A stretch of DNA of 64,000 nucleotides, taken from Balanoglossus misakiensis. Its lineage: Eukaryota; Hemichordata. The notes beneath the pieces were generated by a model. It was not told the DNA's origin and ran no database searches. It was given only the letters and a program-made list of their open reading frames with translations. Below, one piece after another: positions 39,601-52,900 of this stretch. Location: NCBI GenBank assembly GCA_040954595.2, contig CM082594.2, positions 5,890,001 through 5,954,000 on the forward strand, given 5' to 3'. Positions within the stretch are counted from its first letter, which is position 1, and each line of letters opens with the position of its first letter. Made by a program: the position numbers and the translations under genes.

Positions 39601-42600
39601 ATCGATTGCATCGTTACTGGTCAAAATTTAGCTGGAACAGGTGTTAGCGAAGTAAATGATGCAATTTATCGATAACGCGGTTTTTGAGACGCGTCTGCGT
39701 GTATATTTAGTATTTCTGCTTCAAGAAATCAAGATTACGCCTATCCATCTCATTCATCTGATATTCAACTTTCTTGCTTTGTCTACGCAAAATGTATGGG
39801 TTAGTGTTCTGTATCTGATAAGACACTGAGCCCATCGCTTACTTTTCGCGGAATGGCAGCCGTTGTCAAGGAGACCGTGTTAGTCATCATCTGTCAGAAA
39901 AAAAGATATGTTTTATGATTTAATATTCAATCTTTACATCTTTAAAGGTATACACTCACATCTTGTGGTGTTCTGGCTAGATCTCCAATATCATTGACAT
40001 CTGAGTGTGATATACTTGTCATGTAAATATTCACCTTTAATGCACACCACGAAAAAGTATTTTTGATTCAAAATCGGGATCATGATTTCTGCTTTTAAAC
40101 TTTGAGTTGAAAGCAAAATCTGTTTGACAATGAGTATTATGGCACAGGGATTATTTTATAATTGCCCGTGCTTACGTACAAAGGAGAACTTGAAGAAGAA
40201 TGATTGCCAAAAACCTCTTAGGAGTCAGGATTCTCTGTCATCAAGCAATATCATATTCAAGGCATGTTTTGATATCGTGTCCTCCTGTGACCTCACAAGT
40301 GATCTCGGTGACCTTGACATGTTTTTTTTCCCTTCTTCTAAATTCACCAGGTAAACAACTTTGTCGGGGCATTCCACGACGCTGTCATCTTGTACGCGCT
40401 GGCGCTCAACGAAACCCTGGCCGCCAACGAAGATCCGCGCGACGGCATGGGGGTCACGCGCAGGATGTGGAACCGCACGTTCAAAGGCACGTATGGGGGG
40501 GGGGGGGGATAATTTTAACCTAGCTAAGAGGTCTGTATACCGTCTGCTAATATGGACAGTATCGGCCAGACCTCTTTGCTGGGTTAAAAAAACAGTGTAA
40601 ATATAGAATGCGAAAGCGGAATACTGATACCCCAAGGTGACTCGCACGTGGTATGGTTTTCGGAAGATAACAGCTCACTCAAAGTAATTGAAGACGTTTT
40701 AATAAATGGCGGATAACGTTAGCTTGCCAGAACGCCGGGCATACGCCTCGCAAAAGACGGGGCTAAAACTGATTGTCGCTGCAGGTCTTAAAGATGTCGC
40801 CTATAGGGAAGACGGTTTAAACTGATGCGATGATGCTAAGCATTTAATATTGACAGAGATGTCACTTCAAAATTATCGCATCGCAGAAAGAATTGGCAAG
40901 CTGTTTTTTCTCAGCTATTGGTAGAAATGAGCGGTTTTCTTCTAGAGTCATTTTCTGGTTTCGTTATCGTGACGTTTTTAGCATTGGGTCATATGCACCC
41001 CGTGCAATCAGATGATAAATGGAACACATTACAGTCTCCAACCCCGACATTATTCTTTTATTTATCGCTGTTTCTCCCGATGTTGACGTTTTCAGGAATC
41101 ACAGGAAATGTAACGATTGACGATAATGGGGACCGAGACGCGGACTACTCTTTGCTTGATATGACTGACCCGGAGAGGGGCACGTTTGAGGTGAGGAGTG
41201 GAATTTTTATGCTCGTACATTGGACATATTTTACGCACAACATGACTGCTTGCAACTAAGTCGCTCGTTTTCTCTGACTACACGCATGTATATACATATA
41301 TTCATTTTGATGATGCTTTCAATCTAAATGTTCTGCACCGGTCGAGAAAATCGCTCCCCCCCTACTGAAAGTGCAGTTGATCAGGCAGCCATGTTTGATT
41401 ATTCCGACATGCGCACAACGGCATCGATCTGTTGATATGTAAATAATAATCAACCAAAGTGACTGGGGTTTTTTGCGTAACAGACAAGAAATTAACCAAC
41501 AAAAATCACGAAGCGAACTAAGTACTCCCGGGATGTGGGGGAAAAATCCCAGATTGAAGACTTAAGTCTCGCTTTGTATGTTTTGGAAAGCCCTTACGTC
41601 ACGTTCCTTCACACAGTGCGCTTTCATTCCGACGCTTACGACAAAATACACTTCGTCGCGTTTCAGAATACAGATTCCCATTATCTTTAATGGAGACTTT
41701 CAAACTGGCAGAGACGCAGGGTATCGATAGATTACGGACACTTATTAAAACGTACGATCACAATGACAGTTTTCACACTAACGGCGCGTTATGTTGCGTC
41801 ATCGTAATCGTCCGCTCGATTTTCGAGCTTTGTAAATTGCCCTTCTATCTCCAAGCGGCGCCGTTATCTTTTTTCATAATCCAAGTCGACTTGCTCTAGT
41901 TTATCGGATTTTTAAGCAGTGGGCCTCCTTAACCCACATTGGCCAACTGATGGAAACGCGCACCTGGATTTTCTACTTCCCGCCGAGATCTTGGCGTTAA
42001 GACGTCCTGACTTGAACATTTTAGGATTGTTGCTTAGCGACCAATCGGGCGATATTAAGCGACAGAGATTAAAGTATGGATCTTGCGTACTTCGAACTAA
42101 CTGCGGTGCGCTAAATGGTGCGGTGTATCACCCCAATATGTAATAATTAACCCAATATGTAATACTAACCCAATATGTAATAACACCTTAACCCAATACG
42201 TAATACTAACCCAATATGTAATAACACTTAACCCAATATGTAATACTAACCCAATATGTAATAACACTTAACCCAATATGTAATAAACTTTAATTCTACA
42301 TGTAATAAACGTTATCAGCTAGATGCATATGTAATAAACGTTAACCCTATATGTTATAAATTTGAATTTTACATGAAATAAACGTTTTTAGTTAACCCTA
42401 TATGTAACACTTACCCAATATGTAATAACACCTTAACCCAATATGTAATACTAACCCAATATGTAATTACACCTTAACCCAATATGTAATAACACTGCCC
42501 TAATGTATTTTAATACTAAGCTTAATGAAATACACCAAATCAATATGAAATTATATCTGAATATGAATTGAAATCCTTTTACTAAACATGTTTTAAAACT

Positions 42601-45600
42601 AAACTCACTGTTTTTCATTAACCCAATATGTAATAACACCTTAACCCAATATGTAATAACACTGCCGTAATGTGTTTGAATGTGTAATATTAACCCAATA
42701 GAGTTGAAGTAAAACTCAAGTCTGTATAAAAGTAGTGAAATCAAGTTGTGTACGCATGCGTGACATCAACATATTGTCTCAGATAGAAGCTTCCAGACAT
42801 ATACAGAGTATACCCAGGACACATAATTGACATGGAAAAGTTATTAATGAAGCCATATACATCAGGACACTTCAATCCTCACTTGTAGAGATGGGGGCAG
42901 GGGGGGGGGGTTACACTTTACCATCCGTGCACACTTCTTGCCCGTCAAAAGTGAAACAGATACTGATATTGAACGCCTGACGCGTCAAGTATACCTTTCT
43001 TAATTTTGAAGTCCAAAAGCGGGGGTCATCTTTTTTTAAAAAACGTTTAGGGGGTTCATATACTTTTGCCACAAAACTTGTGCTTTTGAGTCCACAAAAT
43101 TGCAGTTTCGCACCCTTTATTTTACAAAATTTTCTAATCCCCAGCGTACCCCCGCGGCCTCCCCACCTCGGGTGATACGGGACAAATGTGGGGAATTAGC
43201 CCGGTGGTTGCAGTCCCCGGGTGGGTGGATCCGTATACTAACAGCCGATAGTAATAGTTTTGCGAAATATAGCATAAAGCTAGAGGTTCAAGCAACAAAA
43301 TTTACCTTGATTTCATGTGGATGTAAAAATTAGGTAAATCTATCACTATGTTAACTTTACCAGGACTATCAAATGCTACCGGAACTTGCAAGTAATTCGT
43401 TGAGTTAAGCGGGAAATATGTTAAACAATAGGGTTTCCCCCTCTATCACCACCTCTATTGAAAATAGATGAAATAATATTATGGTCTTTTCCCAGAAAGA
43501 CAAATGTACTCTCCCCCCCCCCCCCCGTAAAAAATTACAAGCCACCTTTACCATTACATATTGGGTTAAGTGTTATTACATATTGGGTTAATGAAAAACA
43601 TTGAGTTTAGTTTTAAAACATGTTTAGTAAGGATTTTAATTCATATTCAGATATAATTTCATATTGATTTGGTGTATTTCATTAGCTTAGCATTAAAATA
43701 CATTAGGGCAGTGTTATTACATATTGGGTTAAGGTGTTATTACATATTGGGTTAGTATTACATATTGGGTTAAGGTGTTATTACATATTGGGTTAGTGTT
43801 ACATATTGGGTTAAGTGTTATTACATATTGGAGTAGTGTTACATATTGGGTTAAAGTTTATTACATATAGGGTTAACGTTTATTACAAATAGGGTTAACT
43901 AATAACGTTTTTTCATGTAGAATTAACGTTATTTCATGTAGAACTAAAGTTTATTACATATAGGGTTAACTAATAAAGTTTTTATCATGTAGAATTAACG
44001 TTATTTCATGTAGAATTAAAGTTTATTACATATAAGGTTAACTAATAACGTATTTTTTCATGTAGAATTAACGTTATTTCATGTAGAACTAAAGTTTATT
44101 ACATATAGGGTTAACGTTTATTACATATAGGGTTAACTGAAAACGTTTATTACACGTTAAATTCAAGTTTATAACTTATAGGGTTAACGTTTATTATATA
44201 TGCAGCTAGCTGATAATGTTTATTACATGTAGAATTAAAGTTTATTACATATTGGGTTAAGTGTTATTACATATTGGGTTAGTATTACATATTGGGTTAA
44301 GGTGTTATTACATATTGGGTTAATTATTACATATTGGGGTGATACAGTGCGGGGATAAGTACTCGCTCGCTATCAGATTCCTCGTAAGAGTGTACCATTG
44401 CATAAAAATATGCGTAAGGCTCGCGTAAGACTGCAATTTGGATGGGAATTTTATAATGACTCAGTAGTTGTTCTTTTAAGCATCACCGTGTTTTCATAAC
44501 GTGTTAATAAGATGATTCCTGTTTTATTATAGAATTTAATTACACATGTAAAAAGTACTATTAAAACCGCACTGATAGTAAATGACTTTACTTTCACTTT
44601 TATGCGATTACATCCGACAGGTGTCTCAATCATAAACATGTGTATTTTATGCGTTTAGGACACTAGTCGAGAGGTTTTTTAAAATAACAAATTTCTTCCC
44701 CTAGGGGAAATGTACATTACATATGTCCACTGCAAATACATTTAACAAATAAAGATGAATTACGAGTTGAAATGCTAATTGAAAATCTAACATATTTCCC
44801 TGCCTGTTGTAATAAACGTACGTTGAGTACGAAATAAAACACAACTGCCTACGGAATAGACAATTCCGATCAAATCGCTGAATTCATGATTAAAAGATAT
44901 CAAGTAAACATTAAACTACGATCCTCTAGACTTTTTTCGTTAAATTCGTTTAAGCACGTCTACCTTTGAACTAACTTCACCAATTTGTGACGAGCAACTT
45001 TTTTACTGCAAAGTTACGGTATTTGTCCTTGTAGGTCGTGCTGAATTACTATGGTGACCGGAAAGTGGTTGAAAAAGTGGCCGATATCCACTGGCCAGGT
45101 GGCGCGACTGGGCCTCCGCCGGACGTACCCGTTTGCGGCTTCCAGAACGAGTTATGCCTCCCCCGAGGTAAGGAAATAACCCCATGCATGATATAACGCG
45201 TTTTTATTTTCAAATGCCGACGATCTTCTTATGCGATGTTGTTTTGATGTGAAGAGTGTGACGTGGATACGTCATTTACACTGCAATTTGAAGAAATGAG
45301 TTGCCATGTCTTGTCTGTCGAGATAGACGGATATTTCCCCCTCCAGGCTCAACTTAAATAGCTAGCTCGCACAATCCAGCAGTCCTGAATTAATATCAGA
45401 AACTTCAAACGGCAGCCAGTACTGATCGGTAGATTTGCGAAACAACACGAGCTCAAAATCACGATTAATCTTAATATCAAAATAAAACAATGTCACAACT
45501 CAATTTGACATCAATATCGAATGAGTATGGCTGGCACAATTTCAACTTTAATGCTCTACCTGCAAACGACGTCTGAACCTGTCCGCTTCAATTATTTAAG

Positions 45601-46881
45601 ACATCGGGATTAAGTAACCGCGGCCCTGGGGCATGCCTCTGGATGTTGTTTTCGATCACTTATAAAATCCAATGTTCGGCTAAAGTTGTTATGGCGTCAA
45701 CGAAGATTCTGTCTGGCAGTCGTGAAATGTTGTGAATAATGACATGTAATCCTCCTTCAAACGCCAGCGTCAATTTGTTTCGACTTATATACAAATTCAC
45801 GTCAGTTTAATGTTTCCTCACATCGTTCTGTGTGTGTGTGTCTGTATGTCTGTATGTATGTATGTATGTATGTATGTATGTATGTATGTATGTATGTATG
45901 TATGTATGTATGTATGTATGTATGTATGTATGTATGTATGTATGTATGTATGTATGTATGTATGTATGTATGTATGTATGTATGTATGTATGTATGTATG
46001 TATGTATGTTACTTAATGTTTGTTACATGTATATACATGTATGTATCATTGCGGCTAAAAAATCTTATATCGACCACAGCAGCCTAAACACGCCATTGAT
46101 TGACTTGGCGCCACAATCATGTGACGAAAAAAAAACTCGTTGATTTTCAACGTCATCATGGAGTCACAGTGATCCCCTTAAATCATAACAAGCTCAAGGA
46201 GATTTCACAGCGCAATCCGAATCCCGCTCTCGACAAAACGGGGTAAATTTCGATTAAACAACAGAACGAACTCGTTGATCACAGGGCTGTGATAACGTCC
46301 CCGTTTAGCATTGCCTGTATCCGGAGTTGTCAATACACGCGCGCGTTCTTTGATGTGTTTCCGTGCATTAAATTCTAGATTAGGCATATGCGTTTATTGT
46401 GTCACCGGTACATTCTTCACTACTCTGTATCATTTATTTTTGTGCACAAAAATGCTTTATGTGACGTCATCTCCAGTATTAGTGAGCCATATGTTTTGGA
46501 CAGGAGAGACGATTTCCTCCTTCTGCGCATTCACCGCGCCTGGTCATGCGTAACATTGAGAAAAGATAATCCTCAGATGAGATAGTAACGACTTTTGATT
46601 CCATCTCCCAATGCAAAACATACAAAGCCTATTCTTACAGCGTTGATATTTTGGCAGCCACGTTGTAATTAAAGCAGCTAATGTCATTGAGACTCATGGT
46701 GGAGACAAAGACTTTGCACCGCCCCGCCTATTTGGTTTAGTTCGTTAAATATGATATATTTCCTGAATATATACGACCACTGTTTATTATTATGTTGCCT
46801 GATTAAGCCATCAGATCAGAAGCCCACAATTCGCAATGTATTTATTACTGGAAGTTTCTTGTTATCGTTGTTGCTGTTGTA

Positions 46882-46913
<32 letters not shown>

Positions 46914-46924
46914 AATGGTGGTGG

Positions 46925-46993
<69 letters not shown>

Positions 46994-49900
46994 CCCGTCG
47001 GCAATTAACGCAAGCTGTTCTTAAAGCGGCGCGTCGTGATAACACCGCGTTGCAGTTGAGCATGTTAGCGCCAATTCACGTATCCCCTTTGGTGCTCATC
47101 AAGAAAAAAATACACGACTTGAATTCCCCGGAGTCAAATTCCTACACTTTCATTTCTTTTTCAGAGGACTTCCACCTTCTTGGCATCATCGGAGTAGTTC
47201 TTGCGTGTTTGGTGATTATTGTCATCGTCATTGCCCTTCTTGTGTACAGGTACGTTACCATGGGGACAACACGGACCCGTGACACTTCTACAAGTACAAG
47301 TTATTTTTTTACAAGTTTTCAAATGCTCACTTACTGGTGTGAAGTGTTTTCTTTTTCTTAGAAACGATCTGACTTCTCCAGCCTGAAGAATGTTCGCGAG
47401 GCCAAAAATAAAGTAGCATTCGCTCCAAACTGTATCAGACACGAATGAATGTCACAAATTGGTATCTTTTTCCTATAAAAATACTTAAGTGATCTAATTT
47501 TATCAATGCATGAATTGAAAAAAAAAGAAATACGATTGATTAAGAAATGTTTATATGATTTTCATGTGAAAAACGTATATCGTTTGTGATAAGTATAAGT
47601 GATAGGTATATTAGTTAAGTACAGACTCTGAATCAGCCGATTCACGAGTACAGGCTGTCTCGTCCGCCATCAATATTCAACGTTTGTTTCTTGTAAGTTG
47701 TTCTTATCTGCAGTTGTGAGGTTTTTTGTCATAAACACTCTCGCCTGATAACATGTATGCTACATCTGCCAATATTGTCACTCTGTCGATTTGAAACGCC
47801 ATGACCTTTCCGCGTGGGGCTCATTGAAATAATCAGAAAACAGAAATTGCTCTATCAATATTTCAAATCTAATAACTATCATCAGCTGAAGCACTTCCCA
47901 AGTGGAGAAATTAAATATCCGAACGAGAATTTCACTCCCCGGGGGCGTTTTTTTGTTTTCATCGCAGGAAGTACAAGCTAGAAGCGGAGTTGGCCAAGAT
48001 GACGTGGAAGGTAAACTGGGAGGACATATCGTTGAGTAAAACCGACCGCAGCCGAGTGATGTCGACGGCAGCTGTCAACGCGGCGTTCAGCAAATCACAG
48101 GTATCTAGGGTAAGTGTAAAACGCTCAGCACCGTATACTTACATACATACACAAAGTGTGTCTTTTGATTAAAACTGGGTCACTCGCTAAGTCTCTCTAC
48201 GCGGCGTTCCTATAGTTTCAACCCTCAAAGTACACTCCAACCAGCCGTGAATAAAGTAACACCAATTCACCTCGGGGCAGGCCTGACGATGTTTCCGATA
48301 AAGCAACTATCAAATCAAGATTGTCGAAACTTTCGCAGCTGCGCGGTTGTAACGCGAATTAAAGGTATACAGTCACCTCCAATTTAAATATGCCCATATA
48401 TGGCTGAAATGGCGTATTTGAGCGTTCTAAAGAACACATGGTGGCGCTCGTTTTTTTTCGCGTGTGCCACCCACTGAAATTCTGTGATTGGCTAGATCTC
48501 AATTTGCCATGGTAACTATAGCTAACTTTCAATGGGTGACCGTATACCTTTAACAACCAAGGTGCGCGCGAATGAACAAAAGTGGGAATGGAAAAAGTGC
48601 TATAAATGGCCCTTCTGCGGCGATTTCTGTTTTTATTCCATGGACTGTGAAATAGAATAGAAATTTAGTACAAATCCAGCAATTTATGGAATGTTACTAA
48701 TTTACCGTTTCAAATCACAGAATATATATAAGACGCCTTAATACGACTTATTGCGTCTGGGAGGCTTTGCGCGCCTTGTTCAATTTTATTTAATCGAAGA
48801 AATAAAACACCTCACTTTTTCAAGTCTTGTTGTACTGCAATCATGGAAAGTATACACGCCAAGAACGTTTATACCACAAACTTTAATCCCACCAGGACGT
48901 GGAGAACACCTTTAAAGTTCACACTTTCATTTTCACTTGAAAATAGCTGTTTTGTCGGTACATGTCTATGTGTTTTGCAACTGGGAAACCTCCTGCAGGC
49001 CATATTGATAATTGTTTCGTACTTTCCAAGAAATATTCATATTATCACCCCAATCGTTGCAACCCCCAAGCAATTTACCAACACGCATCTACTAATTGCA
49101 TAAGTGATGTTGTTCGTTCAGAGAAGCAGTACCCGCTTATCGTCATTTGGAACCGCGGACATGGATAGACAGATATTTACGAGGGTGGCACAATACAAGG
49201 TAATGCAATAAATTCAAAACTAAGTTGTATGATTACACTGGACGTATCTTTATTTATGCCCCGGGTAGAGCTTAAACTGTAGCTGACGAGAGAAAGTTTA
49301 CCCTGTCAATAGCTGCACTCTATTTGATAATAAAATTAAAAAGCAGAAATTGCAAGTTTGCATAAAGCGTCTGTTGCCTCAGGGTATAAGGGTTATGAAA
49401 TTTTAAAGGGAACGTCTATATAGTTAGCAAACATGTCTCGCTTGACAAGGTGACATGTATGTGGCAAACGAAGTTATGTACATATTTAAATGATAAAAAA
49501 ATGAAACGAATGATGGAAAGTGTTAAGTTTCTACGTTAATATGTTTGCCGTTCTGGCTGAAGTGTTTAGCTGTTTTTTGGCTTCACTTCTGGAATGTGTG
49601 CCAAATATCGTTCCTGTTACCCCCCCCCCCCCCCCCCCCCCACAGTCGGGCGTGACGGTTGATTTCTCGGCATTAATGGAATAAGAATAAACCAAGATCT
49701 CGACGATTCTCACCTGGGGAGATGGATCGAACGATAACTATGCAAATGCAACCATCTATCTGATTGTAAAAACACTATGCATATCACGAGTGTCGGATGC
49801 ACCATCAAGAATAACTGCATTAGACCGCAGGCAGGTGATGATTTTTATGTTTGTGTGTGCTGCTTACACAGGGCAACGTGGTGGCCATTAAGAAAGTCAA

Positions 49901-52900
49901 TAAAAAGAAGATTGAACTGACAAGAGATGTGTTACTGGAATTGAAAGTTGTAAGTATTCCAAATAAGACGTGTCACGTGATTTGTTTCTCCTCCGGTGCA
50001 CTTTATTCCCCGACCAAGCCCAACGCTAAGGTAAACTAATTTCGAACACAAAGCGCCGTTGTTTGACAAGGTTAATCAGTTGCCCTGTGTGTTATAGCAA
50101 CTGGGACGACTTAAATCACGAGGGTCAAAGGTCGGAAGACATCGGCAGACATCAACCATGGAACAATAATGAATCTCTATTCAGGATTCGTGTCTTGAAG
50201 AAATTATGATTTCTTTGGAAGAATAGGAAACAACTGTCCCTATTTACTGCATTGTCGAGCCGGCCTTTTTCAAAAGATCACGCTCATGTCTTATTTGTTT
50301 CTCAAATGTAAGCTAAGGTCAGAGGTTACCGTCCACTCACAGGCTGCATCCCTCTCTTACAGATGCGGGACTTGGAACACAATCACATCGTGAGGTTCGT
50401 TGGCGCATGCGTGGATTCTCCACATATTGCCATTCTTACGGAATATTGTCCCAAAGGGAGTTTACAGGTAGGGAAACCAACCATCCATCAAACCAACCAA
50501 CCAACCAAAATATATCGAAAATCGAAGTTATATTGTTTAATTTGGAATCAATGACTTTTTATTGTCTTGCTGTTTAAACTGCAGGACATTTTAGAAAATG
50601 ACGTCATCAAACTGGACTGGGTGTTCCGCTACTCCCTCATGTATGACATCGTAAAGGCAAGTATTGAACTGCAACACGCAGACAAAGATTCAAACCCACC
50701 CCTTTCAGTAATTTAGCATGCATGAAAATTTACCCTACAGCTACATGTAAGAGTATAGCTTAGTTCACTCACTGGCGTGAAAACCTTAAAGGTATGACTA
50801 CGGAATATTCAACCCAGTCTTTTTAGTCTAATTAACTACGTGGAACAACACATAATCTGAATTGTCGTCATAAGTGTATATAGAAGTCTTGGCCCTACAT
50901 TAGTAGCAACGAGAACGGTGTAACCATGGATAGTTTCCAGGAATTCTAAATCCCAGTTATTTATGTCCGTTAAGATGATACAATTTATGTTATGTTGAGA
51001 ACGTAATAATGTGTGGTCAAAGTTTGTGAGAAAGTATTTGAAGGGGACGCTTTCACTGTTGATTAGGGTCAATTGCATAAAGAAACTGTTCGGAATAAAT
51101 TAGTCACAGACAGACAGAGACTGGAAAATGTCAACACTGTCTCACTCTCTTGTAAGGCTACTTAACTTACCCAGAACCCTTTGCGGGCGGGGTAATTTGT
51201 ATGGCTATACACATATTGTATGATGCCTTGCTTATAACTATAATTATTCCCCGTCAATTTCTGGGAAATGTTTGTCTACGCTTTCTTAAACCTCATATTG
51301 ATGTTTCAGTAAGATTTCTCCAATCACAAAATACACAAAATCCTTAGAGCTCACATATAATTCAAGATAATGGCTCGTTCTCTCTGAAGCGTAACCAGCC
51401 AACTCAATGACATCAGCAAAATGTTGGCAGCTCACTCAGTGTTACCATTTGCAGGATGAAATTACCCCACAAACAATATTTCGCAACGCAATTAAACTCA
51501 CCTTAATGTCTCGTAATCGTCGCGATTATTTTTAGAATCGGCCCCCGTGCCCCGCCCTCTCGCATAGGCGATATCTCCGCCTGCTCGTCATTTCAAGACT
51601 TAGATAAGAGTTTTCATCCGCAGAACAGAAATCTATTTTCTCAATTAACCTTTGCCTGAGTGCTTTTAGCATGTTCATTGCAAGGCTTGATGAGTTCTAC
51701 CTCAGTCTAATGACGTTCATTTGATGCAGGATCCTCAGTAGGAGGACCATAAGGTCTTATCTGGAGACGAGTGTTACCAACTCATATTGTGATTAGGTAG
51801 TTAAGTTTTGGACTTGGTTGTAGCAGCAGCCATGCATAAAAAACATACGCGTGTAGATCTACAGGGTAGAAATAGAAATGCTTATTTTTTTTTGCTAGAA
51901 AAGGGAATTTCTTCACAGAAAAAGAAACATTTCTGTCTGTATCTGTCTGTCTGTCTGTCTGTCTGTCTGTGTGTCTGTCTATCTATCCATCTGTCTATCA
52001 TGTATATATGTATGTCAGTCTAGACGCTACACTTTTCCAAATTCTCCCACACAATACTGCAATATTCAATACTTGTTAATGCCGACATCTTCCACTTTCC
52101 CGAACAGGGTCTGTATTTCCTGCAGCACAGCTCCATCAAAGTACACGGCAATCTGAAATCTTCCAACTGTGTCGTCGACAGCCGTTTTGTACTTAAACTC
52201 ACCGACTTCGGTCTGCAAAAGTTCAAGGAAGACAGCAGGGAAGCCGAAGAGACACACGCTTATTATCAGAGTAAGTGATTACATAAAGGTTCATCTTCTA
52301 CTTTTCGCACTTTCCTTTGGATTCATTTTCTTCGCCACGAGGCATGCGAGACACTTTGGAAATAAGAAAACGAAGTAAAGGTTGTGTCGTCATTGAAACT
52401 GTCACGTGGATTGCCAGTGTGACACAAAATTGTTAGCATCGAGTGCAGACCTTTTACTGTGAGAAGATTACTGTAACTATTCGCGCGGATATGGCTGGCC
52501 ATTATTCTGATGAACTGCCTCGTTGCACAGTTCCAAGAAAACAGACACACCATTAATTGGATTCGCTTACAGTATGGCTATGTCCTGTGATTGTTGTTCC
52601 ACAGACTGGCTGGAAACTGTTTACTATCGAGGGGGTGAAAAAAGACAACATTCTTTCAAAACTTACCATCTGGTGTAAAGGCATTTATTTAACGCGTTGT
52701 GGTATATGGCATTCATTGAAGATCGTGAGTCATTTCAATGCCATCTCCAGTAGTACTTTATATCACTGTCTTTTTCTACATAGGTCTTGAGGGATAAAAA
52801 AAAAAATACTCTATGAATTGTGTGCAACGTGAACAAAAAGCGTAGTCCCCTATATAACATGCTCCAAACAGTAATCGCTGTGTAGTGAGTACTTGCTGAC

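Larger units (their letters stand above)
45168..47164 (+). other. Intron 5
   Basis: Bounded by gtaagg and tttcag. It holds the (TATG)n array at 45844-46008 and the (GAT)n array at 46881-46993. Nothing else is recognisable. Confidence 0.85.

Noticed and set aside
40479-40492. GT donors at 40479 or 40491 instead of the GC donor for exon 3
   Set aside because: Both end in phase 2, while exon 4 needs phase 1; either would shift the frame out of the conserved [13 protein letters not shown].
43550-44340. GGGTTA units that look like telomeric TTAGGG permutations
   Set aside because: The unit is about 20 bases with a conserved ttacatatt part, and it is mirrored in the left arm; it belongs to the fold-back element, not an internal telomere tract.
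46816-47361. Poly-Met, poly-Asp, poly-His and poly-Ile frames, one running into exon 6
   Set aside because: They come from the (GAT)n repeat; exon 6 is entered properly from its acceptor at 47165.
49621-49646. C run followed by cacag, a textbook-looking splice acceptor
   Set aside because: No open frame continuing the receptor follows, and exon 8 to exon 9 already joins in phase with matching protein.
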